Part shown: in pieces, positions 1 to 11,859 of the stretch | How the letters are laid out: each line of letters starts with the position of its first letter | Numbering within the stretch: position 1 is the first letter of the stretch | Assembly: GCA_944472155.2 (NCBI GenBank) | Contig: OX235271.1 | Span: 24,064,977 to 24,128,976 of the forward strand | Direction of reading: 5' to 3' | DNA: 64,000 bases | Source of the DNA: Trichobilharzia szidati | Taxonomy: Eukaryota > Platyhelminthes > Trematoda > Strigeidida > Schistosomatidae | Translations under genes and position numbers: made by a program | Notes under the pieces: model-generated | Told to the model about the DNA's origin: nothing | Seen by the model: the letters and a program-made list of their open reading frames with translations, nothing else | Database searches by the model: none

Positions 1-600
1 TACAGGATTTCTATCATGAACTGACATCGGTTAGAGGAATCATTGGGAAACCAGAACCGGAGTACTGGACAGCTAGTTATCTCACCCTAGTTCTTGGGAC
101 TCTTCCATAGAAGTAGGCACCCACTGCCATGGTTCGAACTCACGACATTCCTGTTACAAGGCGAGCGAGCTCGTAGACCATTGAACAGCCACTGGGACCC
201 GATCCAATGGCCAGTCAGTTCATGAATTACAACTTATTCCAATCCATGATATGGAGAGACTGGCACTAGCCAGTGTCATAGGTGGCGGGTATTTGTCCTC
301 ACGCCCGACCCGATGTACCCTACTGGTCACGACTTAGGAAGTCTTGAACCACGAAGATATTGGCTAGTGGTCACAGTATGTCGTGAATGATCGGCAGAGT
401 TTGGAAATCATAGGGCATTTGATCGGGTCCCTGTGACTAAATGGTCTACCGGAAGGTCGTGGGTTCGAACCCTTACAATGGGTGAGTACTGCTGTGGAAG
501 AGTTCTAAACTAGTGGGACGAAACAGCTGTCCAGTACTGGTTTTCAAATGTAAGCTCATAATGAAATCCTGTAACTAATCAATCAAATCCCTACAAATCA
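1..600. repeat. HH-A hammerhead repeat, inverted pair
   Basis: Positions 1-345 carry the repeat on the minus strand and about 355-600 carry it on the plus strand. Each arm has a tRNA-like pol III B box (GGTTCGAACCC on its own strand) followed about 25 nt later by a degenerate hammerhead. In the plus arm this lies at about 489-537: GAGTACTG, core CTGTGGA, GAAACAGCTGTC, then CAGTACT. The core differs from CTGATGA, so self-cleavage is unlikely. The left end is cut by the window edge. Confidence 0.75.
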
Positions 601-2033
601 ATAATCGAAATAAACAGTGGTTAGCCCCATATAAAGACAGTCTTGTCAATTAGCTCCTTCTACCTTCGTTTTTCTTTTTCAATCACATTAACTGATGTAC
701 TCTATTTTACTAACAACATGTTAAATAATGATGCTGGATACACACAACATTTCTACCCAGGCTAGACAATTTCATTTTTCTTTTTTCACACTGAAATCCA
801 TTTAGATAGATTAAGGCTAAATAAAATGTGAAAACAAAAATTTCAGTGGAATAATTAGTATTTAAAAATATGATGAACAGGTTTTTGTGTCATTTACCCA
901 GAAAGACAAGAGGCGGGCGGCGGGGTGGGCGTTGAGAGGAAAATAAAATTGATTTCAGGCGGCATTGCATTAAAACGCTGTCAGTCAATTAGAGGTTATA
1001 GTGAAACAGCATGCTTTATCAGTACCAAAAGCATAGTAATGGAATATGCTAATACGTTGCCATCTCCACCCACCCACCACAGACGACGACGATGACTACA
1101 ACAACATTCACGTAGGAAATCGAGGCATTTTTAATTAAATTCACTGGAAATATTTTTTGGAGAGAAAAACAAACCCTAGAGAATTGCGATCCCATCATCA
1201 TTGTGTTATTATTGTAAACGAAAACAAAAGATACAAAAAAGGGAAGGAGATGTTGTGACACACGGTATCAATGACAATCAGCTTTCACACACACACACAC
1301 ACAGAGGCCTTCGCATTTATCTCACCATGTTGTTAATGCTATTTTATTATTATTGTTTTAGTAATTAATTGTACAGCAAACATATTTATGCATATATGTC
1401 CAATATTGAAGTGATTTATCTTCGTTTTACAACAAATAAGTGTACACACTGCAGAATAGCAGTGGTGGTAGGCGGTCATACGACTGCTATTTACTATTAC
1501 TATTATTATTATTATTACTGTCAGAGTTGAAACCCTGCTTCTCTGCTAAAATAAACAACTTGATAGGGAGGGAAGAAGAAACCACCATTTATATATATTT
1601 TAGAAAACGCGGGGCGGAGCGACGCGAGGTGGTAGTGGAGAAATTATTCTATGGGGAAGAAATTAGCAAGAATTCAATACAAAAAAAGATAACAAAATAG
1701 TCATTCAATTGTTTGAGTTGTTGTTGTTTTGTAGGAGAACATATACGTACACGCACAGGCACACGCACAGACAGTAAGGTATAGGATGAGTTTTTGAGGG
1801 TATCCATAAGCATATAATCAATGCAGTGAAATTCATTCGATGTTCTTTTTGAAAAAGAAAATAATAATGATAAATATAATCCAGTTACCATTTTACAAGT
1901 TCTGTTTATTGTGATAGAGAGTATAAATAAATGACAGGTCAATCCTTCATTTTAGCTTGATTGTCTGTCAATGTAATATATATATATGTAAGTTTAAGAA
2001 TTAGTCTGTAGGGATTCTTGTTTATTTTAGGTT
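601..2033. other. AT-rich stretch without recognised gene
   Basis: No coding exon, tRNA or known repeat was recognised. It holds a short CA run near 1288-1302, an ATT run near 1498-1519 and other low-complexity sequence. The small open frames here are microsatellite-driven. Confidence 0.6.
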
Positions 2034-2705
2034 AGAGAACACGAATTGATATCATTAGAGAACCGTTGAAGACTGGCAGGTAGTAGTGGACAGCTGTTTC
2101 GTCCTATACTTTGGGACTCATCGGCAGTATGACATGGGTTTCGAAACCAGGAGCTTCTGGTTACAAGGCAAGCTCGTAGACCATTCAGCCACTGGGGAAC
2201 TGGATTCAATGGCCCAGCCAACGCATGAATTCCAACTTCCGCTAATAATTTACGACATAGCGTGACCACTAGCCAATGTCATCCGTGGCGATTATTTGTG
2301 CTCAAAGACGACCTGACTTCCCCACTAGAACCCAGGTAACTACCTACCTGTTGGGAAGTCGTAACCAGTGGGGTACAGAGCAGGTCGGCTGTGTGGACGA
2401 AAAATCGCTACCGATGACATTGGCTCTTGGTTGCGCCATATCATGAATTGGAATAAGTTGTAATTCATGAACTGACTGGCCATTGGATCGGGTCCCAGTG
2501 GCTGTTTCAATGGTCTACGAGCTCGCTCGCTTGTAACATGAATATCATGGGTTCGAACCCTGGTGGTGGGTGCATACTGTTGTAGAAGAGTGCCAAGAAC
2601 TAGGACGAGACAACTAGCTGTCAAGTACTCCGGTTCTGGTTTTCTAATGGTCTTCTAACCGATGTCAGTTCATGATGAAATCCTGTACCAAATGAGATCA
2701 AATCC
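2034..2705. repeat. HH-A hammerhead repeat, inverted pair
   Basis: A minus-strand copy (about 2034-2340) faces a plus-strand copy (about 2345-2705). Both have the tRNA-like segment with a box such as TGGCTGTTTCAATGG and GGTTCGAACCC in the plus arm. The two arms share the central segment around the motif ATTGGATCGGGTCCC and its complement, so the pair could fold as a long hairpin with the hammerheads pointing outward. Confidence 0.75.
2087..2132 (-). ncRNA. degenerate hammerhead ribozyme (HH-A)
   Basis: Read on the minus strand: a stem I strand ending ATACTG, core CCGATGA, stem II GTCC/GGAC around CAAAGTATA, GAAA, self-complementary CAGCTG as a minimal stem III, then TC. The only core deviation from CTGATGA is U4 to C. 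Stem II is intact. Activity is doubtful because U4 is conserved in active hammerheads. Confidence 0.65.
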
Positions 2706-3227
2706 CTGCATACCAACAACTGAATCATATTAGTTGAACTTTAAGCTATTCTTCTATTAGGATATTTTAGTAAACCTGTTTTAGTTAATATCAAGTGTGA
2801 AGCACCATTGACAAGCATTTTGAACCACACCACCAGGAGCCTCCTCCAACCATTGATTATTAGAGCATCCCAAGGAGAATATATATATCATATTACAAGT
2901 TTCATCCCCTTATTCAAAGGTAAATCTACTCCATATAAAATGATTTAATTCAATGTCAATCAATTTTTTGAAAATATTTCGGCGTCGAAAAATGATACAG
3001 CTTATGTAGAAAGAAGTATCGAGAATACTTTTGCTTTTACAATTTGCAATTTGAGCGCACAACATTATAAAAACAACAACGAACGTATGCATGCATGCAG
3101 AAATTACGGGGAAATATGAAGAAAAAGGAAAGAAAAATCTGAAAAATAGAGAGTGAATTAAAAAAGTTGAGCACCACTAAATTTATTACTACTATTATTA
3201 TTATATTCCTAGTGGGACATAGTGTAT

Positions 3228-3845
3228 AGTGACAAAATTTATTCCGTTATGGTGTGAATCCAAGAAACTCATCTCTACGTTCTCTACTGTATAGCCAACA
3301 AAACTTCGTTGAGACACATACTATCACGAAACGTTACAAACACAGGGAAAAGACGATGATTCTCCAAAATTTTAGCGATCCCACTAAACAATAATAACAT
3401 CATCAAAACTCAAATTTATCTCAACAGTGCTGTGAGGCAGCAGCTAGCTATACAGGCAATATATAGGTTTCTTAATACAAAACAACAAGTAGTACAAGAC
3501 AAAGTTGGTTGACAAAAGTTTAACTGTTGAAAGGTACTTTAGAATCCAGGAGAATACTCCCAACGAGATGGGATCAAAAGCTCTGCCCACAAGAATCACA
3601 CGTACACGCACACACACACACCAAGGCTTCCCACACACAGTTCCGGGTCAGAATCACCACCTTCATTCATTCACTCAAACAAACTCATATCGTTAAACAA
3701 CACACATTGTCAATGTGCACACACACAACCACAAAGACAAGTATTACAATTAAAGATTAAACAAGGACAAAGGCAAATAAGAGAAAGGTCAGAAATCAAC
3801 ATGTGATAGATATGCAAATGTCAAATTTAATGATACACACACAGT
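3228..3845 (-). repeat. DR1 dispersed repeat, copy 1
   Basis: About 600 bp that recurs closely at 23300-23890 in the same orientation and at 61640-62165 in the opposite orientation. It contains the landmark ACGAAACGTTAC and a CA-rich stretch (about 3600-3630) and no convincing reading frame. No tRNA-like head or reverse transcriptase segment was seen. It could be an end of a PLE or of another retroelement; the identity is unknown. Confidence 0.7.
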
Positions 3846-3954
3846 CTAGGGGAAATATGCATAATAATCAAAAAGTTTGTGGAGATGTCTAAATAAGTAA
3901 AGTAATTATATAAATAGATTGTCCAGGAGGGATTTTCCAAACAATTTGACCATT

Positions 3955-4148
3955 AAGCATAGGACTTCAAGTTTCAGCTTTGAAGTTTCGGTAGCAGTGG
4001 TATTTATTTTTACTGGATAGGGTTGCTATAGCCTCATTGCCCAAACTTGCTACCAGTTTAGCGGGGTTTACGAGTGTGTCGTCTGGAGATCGAACCTCAG
4101 ATCACGGTATGTGGTTGGCAAGCATTCTACGGCTGTACCACCGATGCA
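3955..4148 (-). mobile_element. SINE-T copy, diverged
   Basis: Minus-strand tRNA-derived SINE. The head (A box and B box region, GATCGAACC on the plus strand) lies at the right end near 4085-4145, and the body with the GAAGTTTC/GGTTGCTA landmarks is to its left. The far 3' tail is decayed. Confidence 0.7.
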
Positions 4149-4649
4149 CACGCACACAGACACACATGCACCACCAAAAGATTGATTGATTTCAAAGCGA
4201 TTTTTCATAAAGTTTAGACAACACACACACATGCACAATAATAATAATATGCTTTATTGCAAAACAGTACTTGTGATACAGAATGGAATTCTCAGCATTT
4301 TTACTACAGTATTGCATCCAGTTAGTACATTATCAATAAATAGAATTCTACATAGATTAGATTAAGGAAATCTCACTTCATAATGACAACAACATATTGG
4401 CATGTCGGTAGCAAAGCCAAAGCTGAACAGTGTTTGAAGGTGTTGGAAAAGTAGGTGCTATCATATTTACTGGCGTAAGCGGAAGAAAGAAACAAAGCAG
4501 CACATAACCGAAACAAAGGAAAAAAGAGAGAGGAAAGGAAAAGAAAGAAAGAAAATGTTGTACCTATAAATGATATGAGTTGGAAAGACGAGGTCCAGTT
4601 GTATTACTGACTGTTTAATGAATTATAGGTGTCACGCCTAGTGCTTTCT

Positions 4650-5275
4650 TTATCACACAGAACACGAGCTAAGTAGGGTATGGTTGAGTTTTTGTACTTG
4701 CTGGTGCGAGCATATAGTTTTCTTTATAGGATTCTGGTTTTGCCTGATGAGATGCAAGGGGAGAGTTGTGAGTGAAGAGGGTGGTGTGAGTTAGATAAAG
4801 TGGACGTGGCCCATTTTTCACATGAGTCGATGTGCCTGTCAACCAGAATATTAACAAGCTGGCTAAGTGGCACGTCGCTTACCCTGCTGACAACCTTTAA
4901 CATCCTGCGTAATATGTTATAGTCTTTCTTCAGGAGCCCAGGAAAAACTAAGGGGGAACAGTAGAGAATAATAGGTAGAATGCGAGAATTAACGAATTGT
5001 AGGAGTAAGGGTTGGGTTATACCAGAATGTTTTAACTTCTTAATGTAGAAGGTAAGACGAAATATTTTCTTAGAAATCATCAAGATATGAGACGACCAGG
5101 AGAGATCAGCAGATAGAATGACGCCTAGGTATTTAATTTCCGATTTGGTTTCTATTTCAGTGCCGTCTATGTTGCATACCTCGTGAGAGCCAACCAGTTT
5201 GTTTAGGTCGGATTTATGCCTAAAGGTGAAATTGACTGTTTGGCATTTGGAGGAATCAAAGACAACTAGTAAGCC
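4650..5275 (-). mobile_element. CR1-like LINE, 3' end of reverse transcriptase ORF
   Basis: A mostly open minus-strand frame reads through residues such as KYLGVILSADLSWSSHI, IKKLKHSGI, ILYCSPLVFPGLLKKDY and ILVDRHIDSC. This is the post-RT C-terminal region typical of CR1/Jockey-type non-LTR retrotransposons; SR1 is the known schistosome member. The upstream RT catalytic part is absent, so the copy is 5' truncated. The best frame spans 4724-5083 and continues upstream past the ATG at 5083. Confidence 0.75.
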
Positions 5276-5999
5276 TAAAGAGGTTTACATACATTTAGAG
5301 TTTCGTTTCAGTTTACAACATTATCTCCACCCCTAGGCAGTGTAAATACACATCAACAGATTGAAATGGGATATCAGAGTGAAAATGACTAGATAACATT
5401 TTAATAATACATAAACGCACACACGTACACATAGAGGTTGGCGAACAATCTATACTGTTGTATTGTTGAAATATTGCCCTAAAGTGCTTAATTGTTTTTG
5501 CCTTTTGGTTAACATACCGTTAAACATAGTTTTTTTCTTTAAAAAGACGACACCTTATACGTAAATAAAACAACAGATATACTTTTCACACTCACACTTA
5601 GTCCATTATTCACGGAAGTTGAAACGTGAGAAGAAGCAATTTAAAATGGATATATATATATATATATGACCCATTTGATAAAAGCAGAATAATGGTTTGG
5701 TATATATAGTTTTGTAGAAATATTAAGATTATTTATGTGAGAAGGCATTAGTGAATAATCCCAGAAATAATATAATAGCCTACTACCTACTATTACCACT
5801 ACTACTACTACTACTACTGACATACACCTTAGAAATTTAATTGTTCCCACTTCTATTTTCTATCTTAGCTTCTTCTGTCATGCATAACTGTCTTATATTA
5901 TATTATGATTTTTCCCACAGTAGTACAATCATCTGTTCACACAGTTTCAACTTATTTTCTCAAGCGTTATAATAATGGTGAATCTAAAATCAAAGAAGA
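5276..5999. other. AT-rich stretch without recognised gene
   Basis: It holds a short TA run near 5650-5667 and TAC/TACTAC repeats near 5780-5818. No exon or transposon was recognised. Confidence 0.5.
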
Positions 6000-6551
6000 C
6001 TTCTGAACATAGTCCAATCTGTCGCGAAGATGATGATACTTCTGCTTAATCTAGAATTCAAAGGTGACATTGAAGCAGAAATCCTTCGTAAACGCCTCTG
6101 CAAATCTCTGAGGAAAACATACTTCGCTGCAAGCCTACGACTGACGTTTTCCTACAAGAAACTGTTCAGCCAGAACGCGAAAGACAAGCTGTCGCATTGG
6201 GCTTCTTCGACGTGCATATACCAGTTTACTTGCTCGTGCGGAGCTGAGTACGTCGACAGTACCATGCGCCAACTTGGAAAACGCACTCCTGAACACTATC
6301 CAGCCTGGATAATAAAAGAAGATCGAAAATGTGTATATAGTTCAGTGACAGAACATCTGGGCAATTCAGGACATTCAGCGCTATTCGAAAAATCCTTCAA
6401 AATAATACACGAGATTCGATCAAACCTTTCAAAGGGAATAAAATTAAGACATCTGGGCATAGCTGAGGCACTAGCCATCCAAAGGCTCAAACCCACGCTA
6501 TGTATCCAAAAGAAATACATTCAACCCTTGTCCCTGCCTTGGCCATCATAA
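6000..6551 (+). mobile_element. Penelope-like element PLE-E, C-terminal GIY-YIG region
   Basis: An open frame of 173 codons (6030-6551). The C-terminal half contains IYQFTCSCGAEYVDST, which aligns in pattern with the GIY-YIG endonuclease start of PLEs; the usual YIG is changed to YVD. It is followed by SSVTEHLGNSGH and GIAEALAIQRLKPTLC. The RT domain is missing. The changed YIG predicts an inactive endonuclease, so this is a relic. Confidence 0.7.
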
Positions 6552-6559
6552 ACAGGTAA

Positions 6560-6930
6560 TTCTTCTAATAGTGACTATCCCATTGACTTTCTTATCCAAA
6601 CTTCCTGTTTATTCATTTTATTTTTAAGTTTTTCTTAATCCCTACTTACACTACCATATTTTCATATCCGAACTTGCTGTCTATTTTGTCATTTTATTAT
6701 TTCTATATATTTAATCCCTAACTGCAAAAGCAATTATTCGTCACATTAGTTATGATCCCACTAGATTTTTTTTTATCCAAACATCCTGTCTGTTTTTGTT
6801 ATTTCTACACTTCTAACCCCCAATTGCACAATATGTCAGTCTTCTCAGGAATTATGATGCTACTTTGTTTGAGTTTTATCCGTCCCCCTGTTTATTATGG
6901 TATTTTAATCCCTAATTGCAATTTGATTAA
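6560..6930 (+). repeat. degenerate tandem repeat downstream of PLE-E
   Basis: The phrase pattern 'TTATCCAAAC(T/A)TCCTGT .. TATTTT .. TAATCCCTAAxTGCA' recurs about three to four times with roughly 100-150 bp spacing. It probably forms the 3' untranslated region of this PLE family. Confidence 0.45.
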
Positions 6931-7069
6931 CTTGACCCTTGACTGGAAATTATTCTGGAACTTTCTCATCCATTTGTCATTAATACACGAATGTACAGCC
7001 AAGTTGATGACTTCGTCGACTGTCTTAATATTATTCCCCATGATCAAATGTGTATATATTCAATGGTGA

Positions 7070-7205
7070 AGAGTCCAAAGCACTAGAACGAAACAGCTAG
7101 CTGTCCAGTACTTCGTTTCTGGTTTTCCAATGGTTATCTAACCAACGTCAGCTCATGACGAAATCCTCCAACCAATCAAATTAAATCCCCGCAAATCAAC
7201 ACTTG
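7070..7205 (+). repeat. HH-A repeat, 3' fragment
   Basis: Only the distal hammerhead half remains (GAACGAAACAGCTAGCTGTCCAG), followed by the shared tail with GTCAGCTCATGA and AATCCTCCAACCAATCAAA. Confidence 0.65.
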
Positions 7206-8164
7206 AAAATATTTAAAACATTGAATACAACTCTGTATCAATGATGATGAAAGGAGAATATATATGATAAATGATCCTAAACTGTTACTATTATTGTTAT
7301 TAATGATATATGTGTAGTTCATGAAATGAGTAGAGGTCTAGGCGAAATGCTAATACAAATCGATTGTATTTTGTGCCTGTTAACACTAAAGCTCGATTTC
7401 AATCTTCATTCCAATGGTTGGTTGGTTGATTGATCGACTGATCAACACTGATATAAGCTACTCTACTTCCACACGCATAACACATAACTATGCGCTAATG
7501 ACGCCTAACAAACTGACCACCATGCCTTATTCGAAGTTTTGTACATAAAAAACCCAAAAATTGGTATTGAAAAGAAATGCAACTTAAGCAAGAAAAGCAT
7601 GTAGTTGGAATTATTTACTATGAATTTCACAAAATAAGGCAGAAAAACCACATAGAATAGAAAGAGAATAAACATAAATAAAAAAGGGATATATACTGAG
7701 ATCCAATCTTGATCTCAGTCATTTCAGCGTGTATCGGTACCCGTCCCCCCACCCGCAACAACCTTACATCAACTGATTATATCCAACTTGACCACCACCA
7801 CCACCACCACCAACAACAACATTCTAAAGAATGAAAGAAACTCTACATAAAAAAGTAGTAAAGATATGTGATATGTTGATAAGATTTTTCAAGTTTAAAT
7901 AAAGATAAATAAAGCAAACTGGTTCCACTAGAATCGATAAAAAAGCCACACATAAAAAAAGGAGAAACGTGCGATGACAAACACAGTTATCATCTATGTT
8001 GTATGAGACGACAGTGCATAATAATAATAATAATAAAGTGATAGTAAAGGTGATAAAAATGAACAACATAAACACATACAATGAGGAAGAAAGGCAGTGC
8101 CAGATACACACACGAAACGTTTTTCATAATATATTGAATACAGTTCAAAGATATATATATATTT
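7206..8164. other. AT-rich stretch without recognised gene
   Basis: It contains a CCA run (about 7790-7812) and an AAT run (about 8021-8034). The open frames here are low-complexity artefacts on both strands. Confidence 0.5.
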
Positions 8165-8935
8165 ATTGGTTGGAAGATTTCATCATGAGCTGACATCCGT
8201 TACAGAACCACTGGAAAACCTAGGAGTACTGGACAGCCAGCTGTTCCTTCTTAATTTGAGAATCTTCATCAGTACTCACCCTCCACTAGGGTTCGAGACC
8301 AGGACCTCCTGGTTACAAGACGAACTCGTAAACCATTAAGCCACTGGGACACGATCCAGTGGCCAGACAACCCATGAAGTCCAACTTCTGCCAATTCACG
8401 CCGAAACAGCTGTCCAGTACTCCCAGGTTTTCCAATGGTTTTCTAACAGATGTCAGCTCATGATGAAGTCCCCCAACCAGTCAAACAAAATCCATAAAAA
8501 CCAATACCTGAAAATTGATCTGATCCTCACTAGCGACTGGCCCTATTCAGTCAGTTAGAGCCTGGGGTTCTAATGGGAAGCCGTCACCATTAGGGTACAG
8601 CAGCTCGAAGGTGAGTACAGTTACTCATTGAAGAAGACATTGCGAAGTGGTCGCGCTATGTCGTGAATTGGTAGAAGTTAGAATTCATGGGCTAGCCATT
8701 GGATCAGGTCCCAGTGGCTTAATTGTTTACGAATTCACTTTCTAACCGTAAGGTCCTGGGTTCCAACCCCAGCGATGGATGCGTGCTACTGAAGGGTTTT
8801 AAACTAGGAGGAAACACCTGGCTGTCCAGTACTCCAGTGCTGGTTTTCCAATGGTTCTCTAACCAACGTCAGCTCATGATGAAATCCTCCAACCAATTAA
8901 ACAAAATCCCAATAACCTACAGACAGTGAGTAGTG
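8165..8935. repeat. HH-A hammerhead repeats, inverted array
   Basis: A minus-strand unit (8165-8395), a plus-strand hammerhead/tail fragment (8398-8515) and then a full plus-strand unit (8520-8935). Every unit shows the tRNA-like head, the GAGTACTG-type stem and the GTCAGCTCATGATGAA tail. The hammerhead cores are degraded. Confidence 0.75.
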
Positions 8936-9087
8936 TGTTCAAACCCCATTAAACTTATTTCAGCTCTTATACATATTATAAACACTTCTCATATAACCTG
9001 ATGATATGTGAAAAATCTGTTCAAGATAACTGAGAACTAATAGAACTTGTCTATGCATGCTTATGTTGTTAATAGGGGAATAATTGC

Positions 9088-9089
<2 letters not shown>

Positions 9090-9135
<46 letters not shown>

Positions 9136-9165
9136 GTGATAATAGTGATAATAATAATAATAACA
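9090..9165. repeat. AAT microsatellite
   Basis: An uninterrupted run of AAT units followed by diverged AAT/AGT units. Confidence 0.9.
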
Positions 9166-9454
9166 GTATTAATAATTTTATTCCAACTATGAATTAATTC
9201 GTATTTTCATGTATCTCATTTTCAAAATTAATTATTACATGATTCGGTTGATGTAATTCAGAAAAGCGGAAGTTCTGAAATAGAAGTATGGTTTTATCGA
9301 CTATTGAGACATTACACACGCCTAGAAACATACAGATTTTTGGAAAATAGATATATTACAAGTAAGAATACTCTGAAGTTATATACGAACAAAATGAAAA
9401 AAAAATAGCTATTCTGATTTATAATTTAACGTGAATCATCCATCCTATCGGTGT

Positions 9455-9655
9455 GAAGTGTGCTACTGATAAGATTTATCAGTTAGTAGTATATAAAGAG
9501 ACATCCATCGACATAAAAACATCAAATAGCAGAGAGATAGATTCCACGTGAGAGATACGAAAAGAAGACAAAGAAACACAATACGAAAGAAGGGGCAGAA
9601 GAGTAGCAAGCACAACAGGAAAGACCGATTTTCCCACGAAAAGAAAGTAAATCAT
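9455..9655 (+). repeat. DR2 dispersed repeat, copy 1
   Basis: It begins with GTGTGCTACTGATAAGATTT, which includes a small inverted repeat (CTACTGATAA / TTATCAGTAG). The same order of landmarks recurs at 17935-18265 and 57655-58700 (interrupted). Non-coding; class unknown. Confidence 0.65.
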
Positions 9656-9687
9656 TCGAGCCAGATGGCTACATCCTTAGGGTAATA

Positions 9688-9922
9688 CAAGGTGCGTCGG
9701 TGGTATAGCGGTTAGGACGCTCGCCGACCGTGCACATGGTCTGGGGTTCGATCCCCGACCGACGCACTCCTTTACCTCGCTGAGCCAGAAATAATTCTGG
9801 TAAAGAGGAAAGGTTGGGCATGAGGCTAGCAACCCCATCCTGTAAAATAAACACTGCTACAGAAACTTCAAGCCACTAGCTTGAAGCCCTATGTTCCACT
9901 GGGGAACGTGAAGGAAAAAAAA
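9688..9922 (+). mobile_element. SINE-T with 21-bp target duplication
   Basis: A 235-bp tRNA-derived SINE. The pol III A-box region (GGTATAGCGGTTAGG) and B box (GGTTCGATCC) are followed by a body and the 3' tail GAAGCCCTATGTTCCACT plus A-rich end. It is flanked by identical 21-bp direct repeats at 9667-9687 and 9923-9943, showing retrotransposition by target-primed reverse transcription. Confidence 0.9.
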
Positions 9923-9943
9923 GGCTACATCCTTAGGGTAATA

Positions 9944-10355
9944 TACATTACTGAGACAATCTGTTGCACAGTTAAGATGTTCAACAAGATTTATGTTGTA
10001 GCATTCTGATGATTAAATGATGAGGTAAGATTCATTTAATCTTCAAAGCAGATTAAAAGTATAAGAGAAGCGTAGGGAGTAAGTCATTCAACTTCTTAAC
10101 CTGAGAAGGATTATCTCCTAGATGAAATACGTAATCGTGAAGACAATAAAATATCAGTTAGGGACAGAATATAAAACCTAGAAACGGATAACTCCTGGTA
10201 ATGAGTTAGTAAAATCTGATTGAAATAAATGAGTTTCACCACAATGGTTTAACGGATAGAAAATGGGAAAATATAATAAACTTTTGAATTTGTATCATAT
10301 GATCGGACCTTGAATTGCCAACATAACTTATAGCCATTTGTGTAATTGTAATTAT
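9944..10355. other. unique-looking AT-rich stretch
   Basis: No exon or repeat recognised. Confidence 0.4.
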
Positions 10356-11240
10356 TATTATTATTCCCTTGGGTTCCTAGTAGAACATAGGGCTTCAACA
10401 ACACATTTTCACCTTGTTCTTTCCTCTGTCGTCCTCTTCATCTGAGTCCACAATTGCCCATAATCTCTCATCTCCTCCTCGCCACACAATCTCCTCATTG
10501 CCACCCTCGGACGAACCACTTCTTGCTTCCCATTGGGATTCCATTCGAGCTATGGCCTGCATTAAGTGCAATGTCATTCGTCAGCCTCCTCAGCATAAGT
10601 CCGATCCATCTCCATTGTCTCCAACATATTTGTTGAGCAATCGGCTCTTGGTTGGTTTATTCCACTATAGAGTTTCTTGTTGCTAATTCTTTCTGACCAG
10701 CCAGTGATTTGATCTTCAGTATGGAGCCAGCGAAGTGGGCAGCTGTTCATAAAACTCTGCCGTAGCCTGTTGGAAATCCTTTTCGCGACGTTCAGTGCAA
10801 GTTTCTGACCCATATAGAAAAAGTGACTGAGTGACTTCACATTTGTGTTGAAAATTCGCATCTTGTCATTTATGCTGAGGCTGAGTGCAGAAGATTTCCA
10901 AACGAGTTTCAGGTTGATGAAGGTGTATCTTGCATTTCCGATTCTAGCTAGCTTTGACATCTTCATCCGTTTCGTCTGTGGTTGAAACGATGCTCCCTGG
11001 TCAGATAAGTGAAGGAAGTAACCTCTGTCAAATCTCTCCCGTTGGTGGTGATTGGTGCTGGTTGCTGTCGTTGTTGCTGTTGGTTGGTTATCTTCATCAC
11101 CTCCACCTTCTCTATATTCACCTGAAGTCCTGTTTTCGCTGCTTGCCTCTTCAATCAGTTTGTTGGTTTTCGCCTCGAATTCTTCAATTTTGTGTGACAT
11201 TGAAAATAAATCATCCATGTGCGAAATCCAGATCATCTAA
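10356..11240 (-). mobile_element. LINE-A (RTE-like), 5'-truncated relic
   Basis: The minus strand encodes the post-catalytic RT region with many stops and frameshifts: KTNKLIEEA, LARIGNARYTFINLKLVWKS, KMRIFNTNVKS and INSCPLRWLHTEDQITGWSE. The 3' end carries GAAGCCCTATGTTC followed by the ATT/AAT-type tail, seen as TTATTATTATT on the plus strand near 10355. No intact ORF; an old copy. Confidence 0.8.
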
Positions 11241-11403
11241 AGTATTCTTATCGGTCCAGCATATTCATGTCTTCTCACTCCCAACTCACACAATCCAGTC
11301 CACCACAATTAAGAATATCATCGGTGACAATAAGCAGCTTTGTCTTTACAAGTTTCCTATTATAGTCCCAAAAAGATATATATATATATATACATCCTAA
11401 AGT

Positions 11404-11631
11404 ATATCGGTGACTTAGCGGTAGAGTGCTCGTCAACCACACCTCAAGTAGTGAGGTTTTCGATCCCCAGACAACGCACTCCACTAACCTCGCCAAACTG
11501 GTAAAGAGAAAAGTTTGGGGGCATGAGGCTAGCAACCCCATCCCGCAAAATGAACACTACTGCTACTGAAACTTCAAAGCTGCTAGCTTGAAGCCCTATG
11601 TTCCACTGGGAACGTGAAGGAATAAAAAAAT
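11404..11631 (+). mobile_element. SINE-T copy
   Basis: A diverged tRNA-like head (TAGCGGTAGAGTGCTCG, then TTTTCGATCCCC), the body with GGCATGAGGCTAGCAACCCC, and the tail GAAGCCCTATGTTCCACTGG with a short A run. Confidence 0.85.
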
Positions 11632-11859
11632 TTAACAGCTCTATGGTGATGCCATAGGTCGAATGATTCATAATGGAAAACTCACCGAAGCCTTTGAAGT
11701 GAAACAAGACCGCCTTATTTTGGTGGACTCGTCTACACAACAGAACATACGTGTGGAGTGAAAAGGCAGGCATACGTCAGACAGACAGAAATGCCCTGAA
11801 AGACCTAGCGTTATTGTTTTGTGTTCCACATATTTGAAGATTTACAGACGAAAACCACC

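Noticed and set aside
7990..8196. overlapping small frames on both strands near 8 kb
   Set aside because: Produced by AAT and TATA runs; no motif or splice-site support.
9690..9770. tRNA gene prediction from A and B boxes
   Set aside because: The tRNA-like part continues into a constant SINE body and tail and is repeated about sixteen times with flanking duplications; it is a SINE head, not a functional tRNA gene.
10574..11236. 220-codon open frame as a host gene
   Set aside because: It matches other LINE-A copies along its length and lies in the same family order; it is a decayed retrotransposon ORF.
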